Shown: positions 1-5,319 of the stretch, in pieces
Position numbering within the stretch: position 1 is the stretch's first letter
How the letters are laid out: the number at the start of each line of letters is the position of its first letter
Source: JBGPIT01 sp041485125
GTDB taxonomy: Bacteria > Desulfobacterota > Binatia > UTPRO1
Assembly: GCA_041485125.1 (NCBI GenBank)
Contig: JBGPIT010000366.1
Location: 1-5,319 of the forward strand
Direction of reading: 5' to 3'
DNA: 5,319 bases
The notes under the pieces: generated by a model
Told to the model about the DNA's origin: nothing
Seen by the model: only the letters and a program-made list of their open reading frames with translations
Databases searched by the model: none
Program-made: the position numbers and the translations under genes

Positions 1-30
1 GGCGCTACCGGTCGCGTCGAGCGTGCGCTT

Positions 31-507
31 TCAGCGCGCCGTGGCCGCTCCGCCGGCGAGGCCGCGCAGCGCCTCGATCGCACCGTCGACGTGCTTGTTC
101 GCGTTGAGCTCGCCCGTGATCACGCGCCGCACGACGCCCTCGCGATCGATGACGAAGGTCACCCGGTGGGGCGGCAGCCAGCCGCCGAGTCGCGCCACGC
201 CGTAGGCTTTGCAGATCGCGGCATCGCGGTCGGAGATGAGGGGAAAGTTGAGCTTCTGTCCGGCGCTGAACCTCTCGTGCGAGGCCTCGGAGTCCATGCT
301 GACGCCGACGACCGTGCCCCCCGCCGCGGCGATCTCGCCGGCGTGGTCGCGGAAGCTACAGGCCTCCTTGGTACAGACGGTCGTGTTGTCCTTCGGGTAG
401 AAGAAGAGCACGAGCGGCTGCTTGCCGCGGTAGTCGCCGAGCGAGATGTGCTTGCCATCGGCCGTGGCGCCGCTGAAGTCGGGCGCCCGGCTGCCTTCTG
501 TCACCAT
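31..507 (-). CDS. bcp: PrxQ/BCP-family thioredoxin-dependent peroxiredoxin
   Basis: A 158-residue cytoplasmic thiol peroxidase that should reduce hydrogen peroxide and organic hydroperoxides using thioredoxin. The thioredoxin-fold core is recognisable: the N-terminal GSRAPDF, then LVLFFYPKDNTTVCTKEACSFRD (split here as LVLFFYPKD, residues 32-40, and NTTVCTKEAC, 41-50). The family PxxxTxxC motif is present (P38, T42, C45). C45 is the predicted peroxidatic cysteine and C50 the resolving cysteine, the same positions as in E. coli BCP, so this is the atypical 2-Cys PrxQ type. R115 in HRVTFVID is the expected active-site arginine. The usual TPGC is TTVC here, a tolerated variant. The length is normal for the family. 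The frame stays open upstream to 624, but ATG 507 is chosen because AGGAGG lies 7 bases before it and the family N-terminus begins there; a longer start would overlap the divergent H-NOX gene. It is transcribed away from the H-NOX gene. Family assignment is firm; the symbol is by similarity. Confidence 0.93.
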   Translation of the reverse strand: MVTEGSRAPDFSGATADGKHISLGDYRGKQPLVLFFYPKDNTTVCTKEACSFRDHAGEIAAAGGTVVGVSMDSEASHERFSAGQKLNFPLISDRDAAICKAYGVARLGGWLPPHRVTFVIDREGVVRRVITGELNANKHVDGAIEALRGLAGGAATAR

Positions 508-514
508 GGCGCTC

Positions 515-520
515 CCTCCT
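515..520 (-). promoter_or_regulatory. Ribosome binding site of the peroxiredoxin gene
   Basis: On the minus strand the sequence reads AGGAGG, followed by a 7-base spacer and the ATG at 507. This near-perfect anti-Shine-Dalgarno match fixes the start and rules out the longer open frame reaching 624. Confidence 0.85.
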
Positions 521-536
521 AGCACACCACCGGGAC

Positions 537-561
537 CGAACAATGTTCGCCCGCTTCGAAC
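537..561. promoter_or_regulatory. Candidate operator: palindrome CGAAC-AAT-GTTCG plus a third CGAAC half-site
   Basis: Positions 537-549 read CGAACAATGTTCG, two 6-base arms (CGAACA/TGTTCG) around a single central A, so the 13-mer is a perfect interrupted palindrome. A third copy of the half-site, CGAAC, lies at 557-561 and forms an inverted pair with GTTCG at 545-549. The cluster sits about midway in the 103-bp divergent intergenic region, 30 to 54 bases upstream of the peroxiredoxin ATG and just upstream of a TTGACA hexamer facing the H-NOX gene, where a regulator could control both genes. The half-site matches the LexA box of actinobacteria and other high-GC groups (CGAAC-N4-GTTCG), but the spacer is 3 rather than 4 bases, so LexA is not claimed. 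Function is inferred from symmetry and position only. Confidence 0.45.
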
Positions 562-570
562 GCCTGGGTG

Positions 571-599
571 TTGACAGCGACCCCAATTGTCGTGAGTTT
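571..599 (+). promoter_or_regulatory. Possible promoter for the H-NOX gene (consensus -35, weak -10)
   Basis: TTGACA at 571-576 is a perfect sigma-70 -35 hexamer, rare by chance in such GC-rich DNA. With a 17-base spacer the -10 position is GAGTTT (594-599), a poor match to TATAAT. The -10 position would also lie only 12 bases from the ATG, giving a very short leader that would exclude the Shine-Dalgarno at 601-606. The promoter may therefore be positioned differently, or TTGACA may be coincidental. Confidence 0.25.
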
Positions 600-600
600 T

Positions 601-606
601 GGAGGA
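601..606 (+). promoter_or_regulatory. Ribosome binding site of the H-NOX gene
   Basis: GGAGGA ends 4 bases before the ATG at 611. It supports ATG 611 over the in-frame TTG at 599, which would overlap the Shine-Dalgarno and add residues absent from the H-NOX family N-terminus (M-x-G-x-I/L). Confidence 0.8.
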
Positions 607-610
607 CAGC

Positions 611-1162
611 ATGCAAGGTCTCATCTTCGCCGAGTTTCTCGATTTCGTCGACCAGAAGCTCGGCTCGATTCCCGATGTGCCGCCGGCGGGCAGCTACAGC
701 GCGCTCGCGACCTACGACCACGCCGAGCTCGCGGGTCTGGTCGGGCGGGTGAGCGCCGCGACCGGCGTTGCCGCGCCCGAGCTGCTGCGGAGCTTCGGCA
801 TCCACCTGTTCGGACGCTTCGCCGCGCTCTACCCGGTCTTCTTCTTCGAGGCCGACTCCGCCCTCGGCTTTCTCGGCAGCATCGAGACCTACATCCACGG
901 TGAGGTGCAGAAGCTCTATCCGGGCGCGGAATTTCCCTATTTCGAGTGCCGCAGCCCGGGCGCCGGACGGCTCGAGATGATGTACCGATCCTCGCGCGCC
1001 CTCGCCGACTTGGCGGGGGGTCTGATCCAGGGCTGCATCCTCCATTTCCGCGAGACGATCGAGCTCACCAGGGAGGATCTGCCCGGTCCCTACGGCACCG
1101 CGGTGCGCTTCTCACTGGCCGTGAAGGCTGCGACGGGATCTGTGGCGGCCGAGGGCTCCTGA
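611..1162 (+). CDS. H-NOX haem nitric-oxide-binding sensor protein
   Basis: A 183-residue stand-alone H-NOX (HNOB) domain, a soluble haem sensor of nitric oxide. It starts MQGLIFAEFL, the usual H-NOX opening. The haem-binding signature is complete: predicted proximal ligand H96 in YIHGEVQKLYPGAEFP, P109 thirteen residues later, and YRSSR at 125-129 matching Y-x-S-x-R, which binds the haem propionates. The H-to-P (13) and H-to-Y (29) spacings equal those of the Thermoanaerobacter (Caldanaerobacter) tengcongensis H-NOX (H102, P115, Y131, S133, R135). By that ungapped alignment the distal Tyr140 is replaced by L134, which predicts a non-polar pocket selective for NO over oxygen, as in soluble guanylate cyclase. 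No output domain is fused and no signal peptide is seen, so it must act through a partner protein. The gene immediately downstream on the same strand is a large STAND ATPase regulator, which makes that protein the candidate partner. Family identification is strong; ligand preference and partner are inferred. Confidence 0.9.
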   Translation: MQGLIFAEFLDFVDQKLGSIPDVPPAGSYSALATYDHAELAGLVGRVSAATGVAAPELLRSFGIHLFGRFAALYPVFFFEADSALGFLGSIETYIHGEVQKLYPGAEFPYFECRSPGAGRLEMMYRSSRALADLAGGLIQGCILHFRETIELTREDLPGPYGTAVRFSLAVKAATGSVAAEGS

Positions 1163-1166
1163 CACG
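1151..1166 (+). promoter_or_regulatory. Candidate Shine-Dalgarno and non-canonical ACG start for the STAND ATPase
   Basis: GAGGG at 1151-1155, inside the last codons of the H-NOX gene, is followed by an 8-base spacer and ACG at 1164-1166. The H-NOX stop TGA is at 1160-1162. ACG is one substitution from ATG and would give a tightly coupled operon junction with a 1-base gap. No ATG, GTG or TTG occurs in this frame between the upstream stop at 1122-1124 and the ATG at 1239. Confidence 0.35.
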
Positions 1167-1238
1167 AGCAGTACATCCACCGACGCCCACCGGGAGAGGC
1201 TAGGCGGCGCCCGCATCTTCGTCGGACGCGAGGCCGAG
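1164..1238 (+). other. In-frame N-terminal extension of the STAND ATPase encoding the conserved FVGRE motif
   Basis: Read in the frame of the ATPase, this stretch encodes 25 residues ending in ARIFVGREAE directly before the ATG at 1239. The (F/L)VGREAEL-type motif is the standard opening of the AAA/STAND ATPase domain in this family, some 20 residues ahead of the P-loop. It is therefore almost certainly translated, and the ATG at 1239 is too short a start. The frame is open back to 1125. Confidence 0.65.
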
Positions 1239-4200
1239 ATGCAGGTGCTCGGCGCCGCGCTCGACGACGCGGCGGCGCGCCGTCCGCGTGTCGTCATGGT
1301 CGTCGGCGAGGCAGGCATCGGCAAGACCCGCGTCGTCGACGAGTTCGCGACCCGCGCCGGGTCCGGGGAGGACCGCGTCCTGTGGGGCCGCTGCCCTGAG
1401 CACGGCGGGGCGCCGCCGTTCTGGCCTTGGGTGCAGGCGCTCACCCGCTACATCGAAGGCCGCGACGCGGTCGAGCTGCGGACTACTCTCGGGCGCAGCG
1501 CCGCCGACGTGGCGACGATCGTCCCCGCCTTGCGCGGCTTACTCGGCATCGACGTCGCGTCCGATGCCAACCGCGACGGCGCGCGCTTCGGTCTCTTCGA
1601 CGGCGTGACGGGCTTTCTGCGCCGCATCGCCGACGAGGTGCCGTTGATCGTGATCCTCGACGATCTGCACTGGGCGGATGAGGACTCGCTCGCGTTGCTC
1701 GACTTCATCGCCCGCGATCTGCGCGGGGCGCAGCTCCTGGTGATCGGGACGTATCGCGAGATCGAGATGCACCGCCGGCCGCGTCTCCTCGGCACGATCG
1801 GGCACGTGAGCGATCGCCTCGCGCTCCGCGGCCTCGCTCCGGCGGACGTCGCGCGCTTCGTCGAGGCGACGACGTCGCAAGAGCCGCCGACGCCGGTGAT
1901 CGCCGCCTTGCACGAGAGTACCGAAGGGAACCCGTTCTTTCTCGACGAGATGATCCGCGTGCTCGGGGCGTCCGGAACGCTCGATCTGCAACGACTCGCG
2001 GATCCCGGGGTCGTCCTGCCGGAGAGCGTGCGCGACGCGATCCGCCGCCGTTTCGAGCCGCTCTCGGCCGACGAGCGTGCGGTCCTCGACGTCGCCGCGA
2101 CGCTCGGGCGCGAGTTCGATCTGTCCCCGCTGCGGACCGCCTGCGAGCTCGAGCCGGCAGCGCTGCTCGAGCGGCTCGCGGCGCCGCTCACCACGCGGCT
2201 CGTCGAGGAGGTGCCGGGCGACCCCGGCCGCTACCGGTTCGCACACGCGCTGGTCCGCGAGGTGCTGTACCGCGATCTGATGCCGGCGCGGCGGGCGGCG
2301 ATGCACCTGCGCGTCGGCCGCGCGATCGAGGCGTTGCACGCCGGCAGCCGCGAGGCGCCGCTCGCCGAGCTCGCGCATCATTTCCATCAAGCCGCCAGCA
2401 TCGGTGATGCCGGCAAGGCGGTCGAGTACGCGTCGCGCGCCGGCACCGAGGCCGTGCTTCTCCTCGCCTACGAGGACGGACGCATCCACTACGAGCAGGC
2501 GCTGAGCGCGACGGCGTTCGAGCCGCCGAACGAGCTCCGTCGTCTCGAGCTGTTGCTCGCGCTCGGCGACGCGACCTGGCGCTCCGGCGACAATCTCAAG
2601 GCCCGCGAGGTGTTTCAGCGTGCGGCGCGCACGGCGCGCATGCTCGGCCGCCCGGAAGGTCTGGTGCGCGCCGCGCTCGGGTATGGCCGTGCCCGGCCGG
2701 AGGATGGCGTCGTCGACGCGACGCTGATCAGCCTGCTCGAGGAGGCGTTGCACGCGCTCGCCGGCCGCGACGCGCGGCTGCACGTCGCCTTGCTCGCGCG
2801 GCTCGCGATGGCGCTCTACTTCTCGCCCGACGCGGAGCGCCGCGGCGCGCTCAGCGCGCAGGCCGTCGAGCTGGCGCGCGAAACCGGCGATCCGATCGCG
2901 CTCGCCGCGGCGCTCCGGACGCAGCATTCGCTGATGTGGGGACCGGGCCCGGTCGTGGAGCGGCTCGCGATCGCCGACGAGGCGCTCGGGCTCGCGACCG
3001 CGAGCGGCCATGCCCGTCTGGCGGCGGATCTTCAAGCGTGGCGCATCCTCGACTTGCTCGAGCTCGGCGACGTCATCGCGGCGGAGCGCGAGCTCGAGCT
3101 CTACGCGCGCGCGGCCGAGGAGACGCGCACACCGCAGCGGCGATGGCACGCGACGCTGATGCGGGGGACGCTGGCACTGCTCCAGGGTCGCTTCGAGGAC
3201 GCCGCGCGGCTCTCCGCGGCGGCGCTCGCGCTCCGTCAGGACGGGCAGGATCCGAACGTCGCGCAGCTCTTCGCGACGCAGATGTTCCTGCTGCACCGGG
3301 AGGTCGGCTCGCTGCGCGACATCCAGCCGATGCTCGCGGGCTTTGCGCGCGACTTCCCGACCATCCGCGGCTGGGCGCTGGCGCTGGCGCTGGCACACCA
3401 CGAGCTCGGCGAGACCGAGCGCGCGCGCGGCATGTTGGAGCAGCTCGCCAGCCGCGACTTCGAAGATCTGCCGCGCGACGGCACCTACATCCAGCTGCTG
3501 GCGCTCGCCGCGGAGCTGGTCGCGGCGCTACGGGATACGCGACGTGCCGCCGTCCTCTATCCTCTCCTGACGCCGCACGAGGATCGCAACGTCGTCCTCA
3601 GCGTCGCCGCGGGCAGCCTAGGCTCGGCGGCCCGACACCTCGGAATGCTCGCCGCCGTGCTCGGCCGGCGCGAGGACGCCGAGCGGCACTTCGCACGCGC
3701 GCTCGCGATGAACACGGCGATGGGAGCGCGGCCGTTCGAGGCACACACCCGCGCAGCGTGGGCGGAGCTGCTGCTCGCGACCGGTGACGGGGCCGATCGC
3801 GCGCGCGCCATCGAGCTCTTGGACGCGGCCCGGACGATAGCCGAGGCGCTCGGGATGGAGCACCTGCGCCGCCGCCTCGCAGCGCTCCAAGCGCCCCCCG
3901 CTGTGATCGCGGCGGAGCCCGCCGGCGGAGATGGCATGAGCGCTCCGACCGCCGGAACGACGCCTCCGGACGGTGCGCACGTCGCGGTGCTCCGCTGCGA
4001 CGGCGAGTTCTGGACGATCGCCTTCGGGCGCGAGTTCCTGCGCCTCAAAGATGCGAAGGGTCTCGTCTACCTGCAAACCCTCATCCGGCACGCCGGCACC
4101 GAGATGCACGTTCTCGATCTCGTGCGGGAGGCCGAGCCGACGTCGGCGGCGATCAGCATCGGCGAGACTGTGCAGGTGGGGCTCCGCGCCGCCGACCTCG

Positions 4201-4568
4201 GCGACGCAGGCGTCGTCCTCGACGCGGAAGCGCGCGCCGCCTACAAGCGCCGCCTCGTCGATCTCCGGAGTGAGCTCGAGGAGGCGCAGGACTTCAACGA
4301 TCGCGAACGTGCCGAGCGCGCCGAGCGCGAGATCGACTTCCTCACCGCCGAGCTGTCGCGCGCCGTCGGTCTCGGTGGCCGGGAGCGGCGTGCCGCCTCG
4401 GTGGCCGAGCGCGCGCGCGTCAACGTGAGTCGGACGGTCGGCACGGTGATGAAGAAGATCGCCGTCGCGTGTCCGCTGCTGGGGCAGCATCTCTCGGCGA
4501 CGGTACGGACGGGGGTCTTCTGCTCGTACACGCCCGATCCGCGGCTGCCGCTGCGCTGGGAGATGTAG
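1239..4568 (+). CDS. STAND-type AAA ATPase with TPR-like region and C-terminal winged-helix-like module; putative signal-responsive regulator
   Basis: A giant cytoplasmic regulator of 1109 residues from this ATG, or about 1134 if started near 1164 (see that entry). Residues 1-240 are an AAA_16-type NTPase: Walker A GEAGIGKT (23-30), Walker B LIVILDDLHWAD (136-147), the LLVIGTYRE strand (166-174) and STEGNPFFLDEMIR (227-240). A winged-helix segment follows (LPESVRDAIRRRFEPLSADE, about 260-279), then RYRFAHALVREVLY (331-344). Residues about 390-880 are alpha-helical TPR-like repeats, clearest at 646-665, 713-735 and 803-828. A linker rich in Ala, Pro and Gly (885-912) leads to a C-terminal domain (915-1109). 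That domain begins FWTIAFGREFLRLKDAKGLVYL, resembling an OmpR-type winged helix, then has a charged coiled-coil-like helix (1000-1045) and a conserved-looking end (AVGLGGRERRAAS, TGVFCSYTPDP). By analogy with MalT-like STAND proteins it should switch between ADP- and ATP-bound states on sensing an inducer or partner. The H-NOX protein encoded immediately upstream is the obvious candidate. Domain calls are firm; DNA binding by the C-terminus and NO signalling are inferred. Confidence 0.85.
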   Translation: MQVLGAALDDAAARRPRVVMVVGEAGIGKTRVVDEFATRAGSGEDRVLWGRCPEHGGAPPFWPWVQALTRYIEGRDAVELRTTLGRSAADVATIVPALRGLLGIDVASDANRDGARFGLFDGVTGFLRRIADEVPLIVILDDLHWADEDSLALLDFIARDLRGAQLLVIGTYREIEMHRRPRLLGTIGHVSDRLALRGLAPADVARFVEATTSQEPPTPVIAALHESTEGNPFFLDEMIRVLGASGTLDLQRLADPGVVLPESVRDAIRRRFEPLSADERAVLDVAATLGREFDLSPLRTACELEPAALLERLAAPLTTRLVEEVPGDPGRYRFAHALVREVLYRDLMPARRAAMHLRVGRAIEALHAGSREAPLAELAHHFHQAASIGDAGKAVEYASRAGTEAVLLLAYEDGRIHYEQALSATAFEPPNELRRLELLLALGDATWRSGDNLKAREVFQRAARTARMLGRPEGLVRAALGYGRARPEDGVVDATLISLLEEALHALAGRDARLHVALLARLAMALYFSPDAERRGALSAQAVELARETGDPIALAAALRTQHSLMWGPGPVVERLAIADEALGLATASGHARLAADLQAWRILDLLELGDVIAAERELELYARAAEETRTPQRRWHATLMRGTLALLQGRFEDAARLSAAALALRQDGQDPNVAQLFATQMFLLHREVGSLRDIQPMLAGFARDFPTIRGWALALALAHHELGETERARGMLEQLASRDFEDLPRDGTYIQLLALAAELVAALRDTRRAAVLYPLLTPHEDRNVVLSVAAGSLGSAARHLGMLAAVLGRREDAERHFARALAMNTAMGARPFEAHTRAAWAELLLATGDGADRARAIELLDAARTIAEALGMEHLRRRLAALQAPPAVIAAEPAGGDGMSAPTAGTTPPDGAHVAVLRCDGEFWTIAFGREFLRLKDAKGLVYLQTLIRHAGTEMHVLDLVREAEPTSAAISIGETVQVGLRAADLGDAGVVLDAEARAAYKRRLVDLRSELEEAQDFNDRERAERAEREIDFLTAELSRAVGLGGRERRAASVAERARVNVSRTVGTVMKKIAVACPLLGQHLSATVRTGVFCSYTPDPRLPLRWEM

Positions 4569-4581
4569 ACCGCGGCTCCGC

Positions 4582-4617
4582 GGCGGTCGCGGTGCGACCG
4601 TCCGCGCTGCCGCGACC
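4582..4617. terminator. GC-rich hairpins between convergent genes, possible bidirectional terminator
   Basis: CGGTCGC (4584-4590) and GCGACCG (4594-4600) form a perfect 7-bp stem with a 3-base loop, extendable to 4582-4602 through one G-T pair and one G-C pair. GGTCGCGG (4585-4592) can instead pair with CCGCGACC (4610-4617), so two folds compete. The element lies 13 bases after the ATPase stop and about 15 bases beyond the end of the convergent membrane-protein gene. There is no T-tract on either strand, so intrinsic termination is uncertain. Confidence 0.4.
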
Positions 4618-4631
4618 TTCCTGAAGCGCCG

Positions 4632-5075
4632 TCAGCGCCGGCTGGCGCGCTGCGCCGACGTGGCGCGCTGCGCGCGCTCCTCGTCGACCACGATCGGCGG
4701 CCGGCCGGCTTTGGCGCGGAGGTGGTTGATCGTCCGCAGCACGGTCGGGTTGCTGACGATCCGCAGCTCGATTGCCCGCTTGCCCGGCACGTCGAGGAGC
4801 GACACTCCCACCAGGATCAACAACACGCCCTGACCGGGGGTGAAGAGCATGATCACGCCCAGGACGAGGAGCACGACTCCGACGACGTTCTTGATGAGCG
4901 TCGCGAGGACGCGCATCGCCGGGTGCTGGCCGAGCCAGTCACCGCCGGCCTGCCGCTCGCGTACGAAGTAGTCGGCCGGCATCCGGATGAGCAGGAACCG
5001 GAGCACGAACAGGCTGCCGACGAACATCAGGGCCGAGACCGCGCTCAGGCCTATCCACACCGACGCCGGGATCAT
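4632..5075 (-). CDS. Small integral membrane protein, PGPGW-like family
   Basis: A 147-residue inner-membrane protein of unknown function. Hydrophobic segments lie at about 5-30 (SVWIGLSAVSALMFVGSLFV and following) and 62-95. The second is interrupted by TPGQG (79-83), so it probably forms a helical hairpin. This matches the layout of the putative transmembrane PGPGW family (VLGxxxLxxPGPGxxxxxxGLxLL), although the signature PGPG is degenerate here. A conserved-looking tail follows (GKRAIELRIVSNPTVLRTIN, then LRAKAGRPP), ending in a basic, probably cytoplasmic stretch. The start is uncertain: ATG 5075 has no clear Shine-Dalgarno; the in-frame GTG at 5090 would add five residues; the frame stays open to 5195, but the extra residues look non-coding. 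A TACAAT hexamer on the minus strand (5094-5099) could be a -10 box with a short leader, without a convincing -35. The gene converges on the ATPase and appears independent of it. Confidence 0.72.
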   Translation of the reverse strand: MIPASVWIGLSAVSALMFVGSLFVLRFLLIRMPADYFVRERQAGGDWLGQHPAMRVLATLIKNVVGVVLLVLGVIMLFTPGQGVLLILVGVSLLDVPGKRAIELRIVSNPTVLRTINHLRAKAGRPPIVVDEERAQRATSAQRASRR

Positions 5076-5184
5076 CTCGAGTGTCGCCACCGCATTGTAC
5101 TGACACGACGGCGCGCCGAGGTCGACCGCCCGGATGCCCGATTCGAGGCGCTGGCAAGTATCGTGAGCCGAGCCGCGGGGTGGG

Positions 5185-5319
5185 CTACCTCGCACGACGC
5201 GCTTCGAGCGCCACCGGCAGGCTGTCGCGCGCGATCTCGAGATCGGGCTGGAGACGGAGTGCGGCTTCGAAATCGGCGATCGCCTCGTCGACGCTCCCGC
5301 GATGCATCAACGCGATACC
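5185..5319 (-). CDS. C-terminal end of a TPR-repeat protein (partial, runs off the window)
   Basis: Reading the minus strand from the window edge, a frame of 44 codons ends at TAG (5185-5187). It encodes GIALMHRGSVDEAIADFEAA, then LRLQPDLEIARDSLPVALEA and a short basic tail. The first part is a textbook tetratricopeptide repeat: small residues at the helix A positions, the G-(x)n-DEAI-x-x-F-x-x-AL pattern, and the P-D that opens the next repeat. The gene therefore ends shortly after its last TPR. The rest of the protein lies outside the window, so its function cannot be named; TPR tails of this type occur in scaffold proteins and in TPR-linked glycosyltransferases. It lies 109 bp upstream of the membrane-protein gene on the same strand. 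Confidence 0.75.
   Translation of the reverse strand, partial: GIALMHRGSVDEAIADFEAALRLQPDLEIARDSLPVALEARRAR

Noticed and set aside
537..549. Calling the palindrome a true LexA/SOS box
   Set aside because: The half-sites match, but the spacer is 3 bases rather than 4, and neither flanking gene is a DNA-repair gene.
508..624. 39-residue N-terminal extension of the peroxiredoxin
   Set aside because: It would read through the consensus AGGAGG and the intergenic region, overlap the H-NOX start, and precede the known family N-terminus.
356..1045. 229-codon minus-strand frame spanning the peroxiredoxin N-terminal region and the H-NOX gene
   Set aside because: It overlaps two well-supported genes and has low-complexity, charge-rich composition without motifs.
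1539..3401. 620-codon open frame on the minus strand, antisense to the ATPase
   Set aside because: A typical GC-rich shadow: its composition is dominated by Arg, Glu, Ala and Gly, with no recognisable domain. It lies opposite a frame with clear Walker motifs and TPR-like patterns.
5076..5195. 40-residue N-terminal extension of the membrane protein
   Set aside because: The extension has no hydrophobic or signal-peptide character and overlaps the end of the TPR gene. ATG 5075 directly precedes the first membrane segment. GTG 5090 remains a minor alternative.
1..5319. CRISPR array, tRNA or rRNA gene, insertion sequence or phage signature
   Set aside because: No regularly spaced direct repeats, cloverleaf-like sequence, rRNA signature, transposase motif or terminal inverted repeats were seen on reading either strand.

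Overview
This is a very GC-rich window with the codon habits of a high-GC bacterium. Nothing in it fixes the taxon. The small stand-alone H-NOX protein and the AAA ATPase/TPR regulator with its particular C-terminal module suggest an environmental Gram-negative such as a myxobacterium-like or related uncultured soil or sediment lineage; that is inference, and an actinobacterial origin for the regulator module cannot be excluded.

Layout from left to right: (1) a minus-strand PrxQ/BCP-type peroxiredoxin (31-507); (2) a 103-bp divergent intergenic region holding a strong ribosome binding site for each flanking gene, a perfect 13-bp palindrome followed by a third copy of its half-site, and a perfect -35 hexamer; (3) a plus-strand H-NOX haem nitric-oxide-binding protein (611-1162) in which the haem-ligand histidine and the Y-x-S-x-R motif are spaced exactly as in characterised H-NOX proteins; (4) immediately downstream, a very large STAND-type ATPase with a TPR-like superhelix and a C-terminal winged-helix-like module (1239-4568, probably really beginning near 1164 at a non-canonical start); (5) a short convergent spacer with two alternative GC-rich hairpins; (6) a minus-strand small membrane protein of PGPGW-like type (4632-5075); (7) at the right edge, the C-terminal end of a minus-strand TPR protein cut by the window (5185-5319).

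The most interesting unit is the H-NOX/STAND pair. Characterised bacterial H-NOX proteins usually pair with histidine kinases, cyclic-di-GMP enzymes or chemoreceptors. Here the only co-oriented neighbour is a MalT-like ATPase regulator, two bases or less downstream if the extended reading frame is used. This suggests an undescribed nitric-oxide signalling route: haem sensor to STAND ATPase to gene control. The divergently transcribed peroxiredoxin shares the intergenic control region, so oxidative and nitrosative defence may be co-regulated. The membrane protein and the TPR fragment on the right look unrelated.
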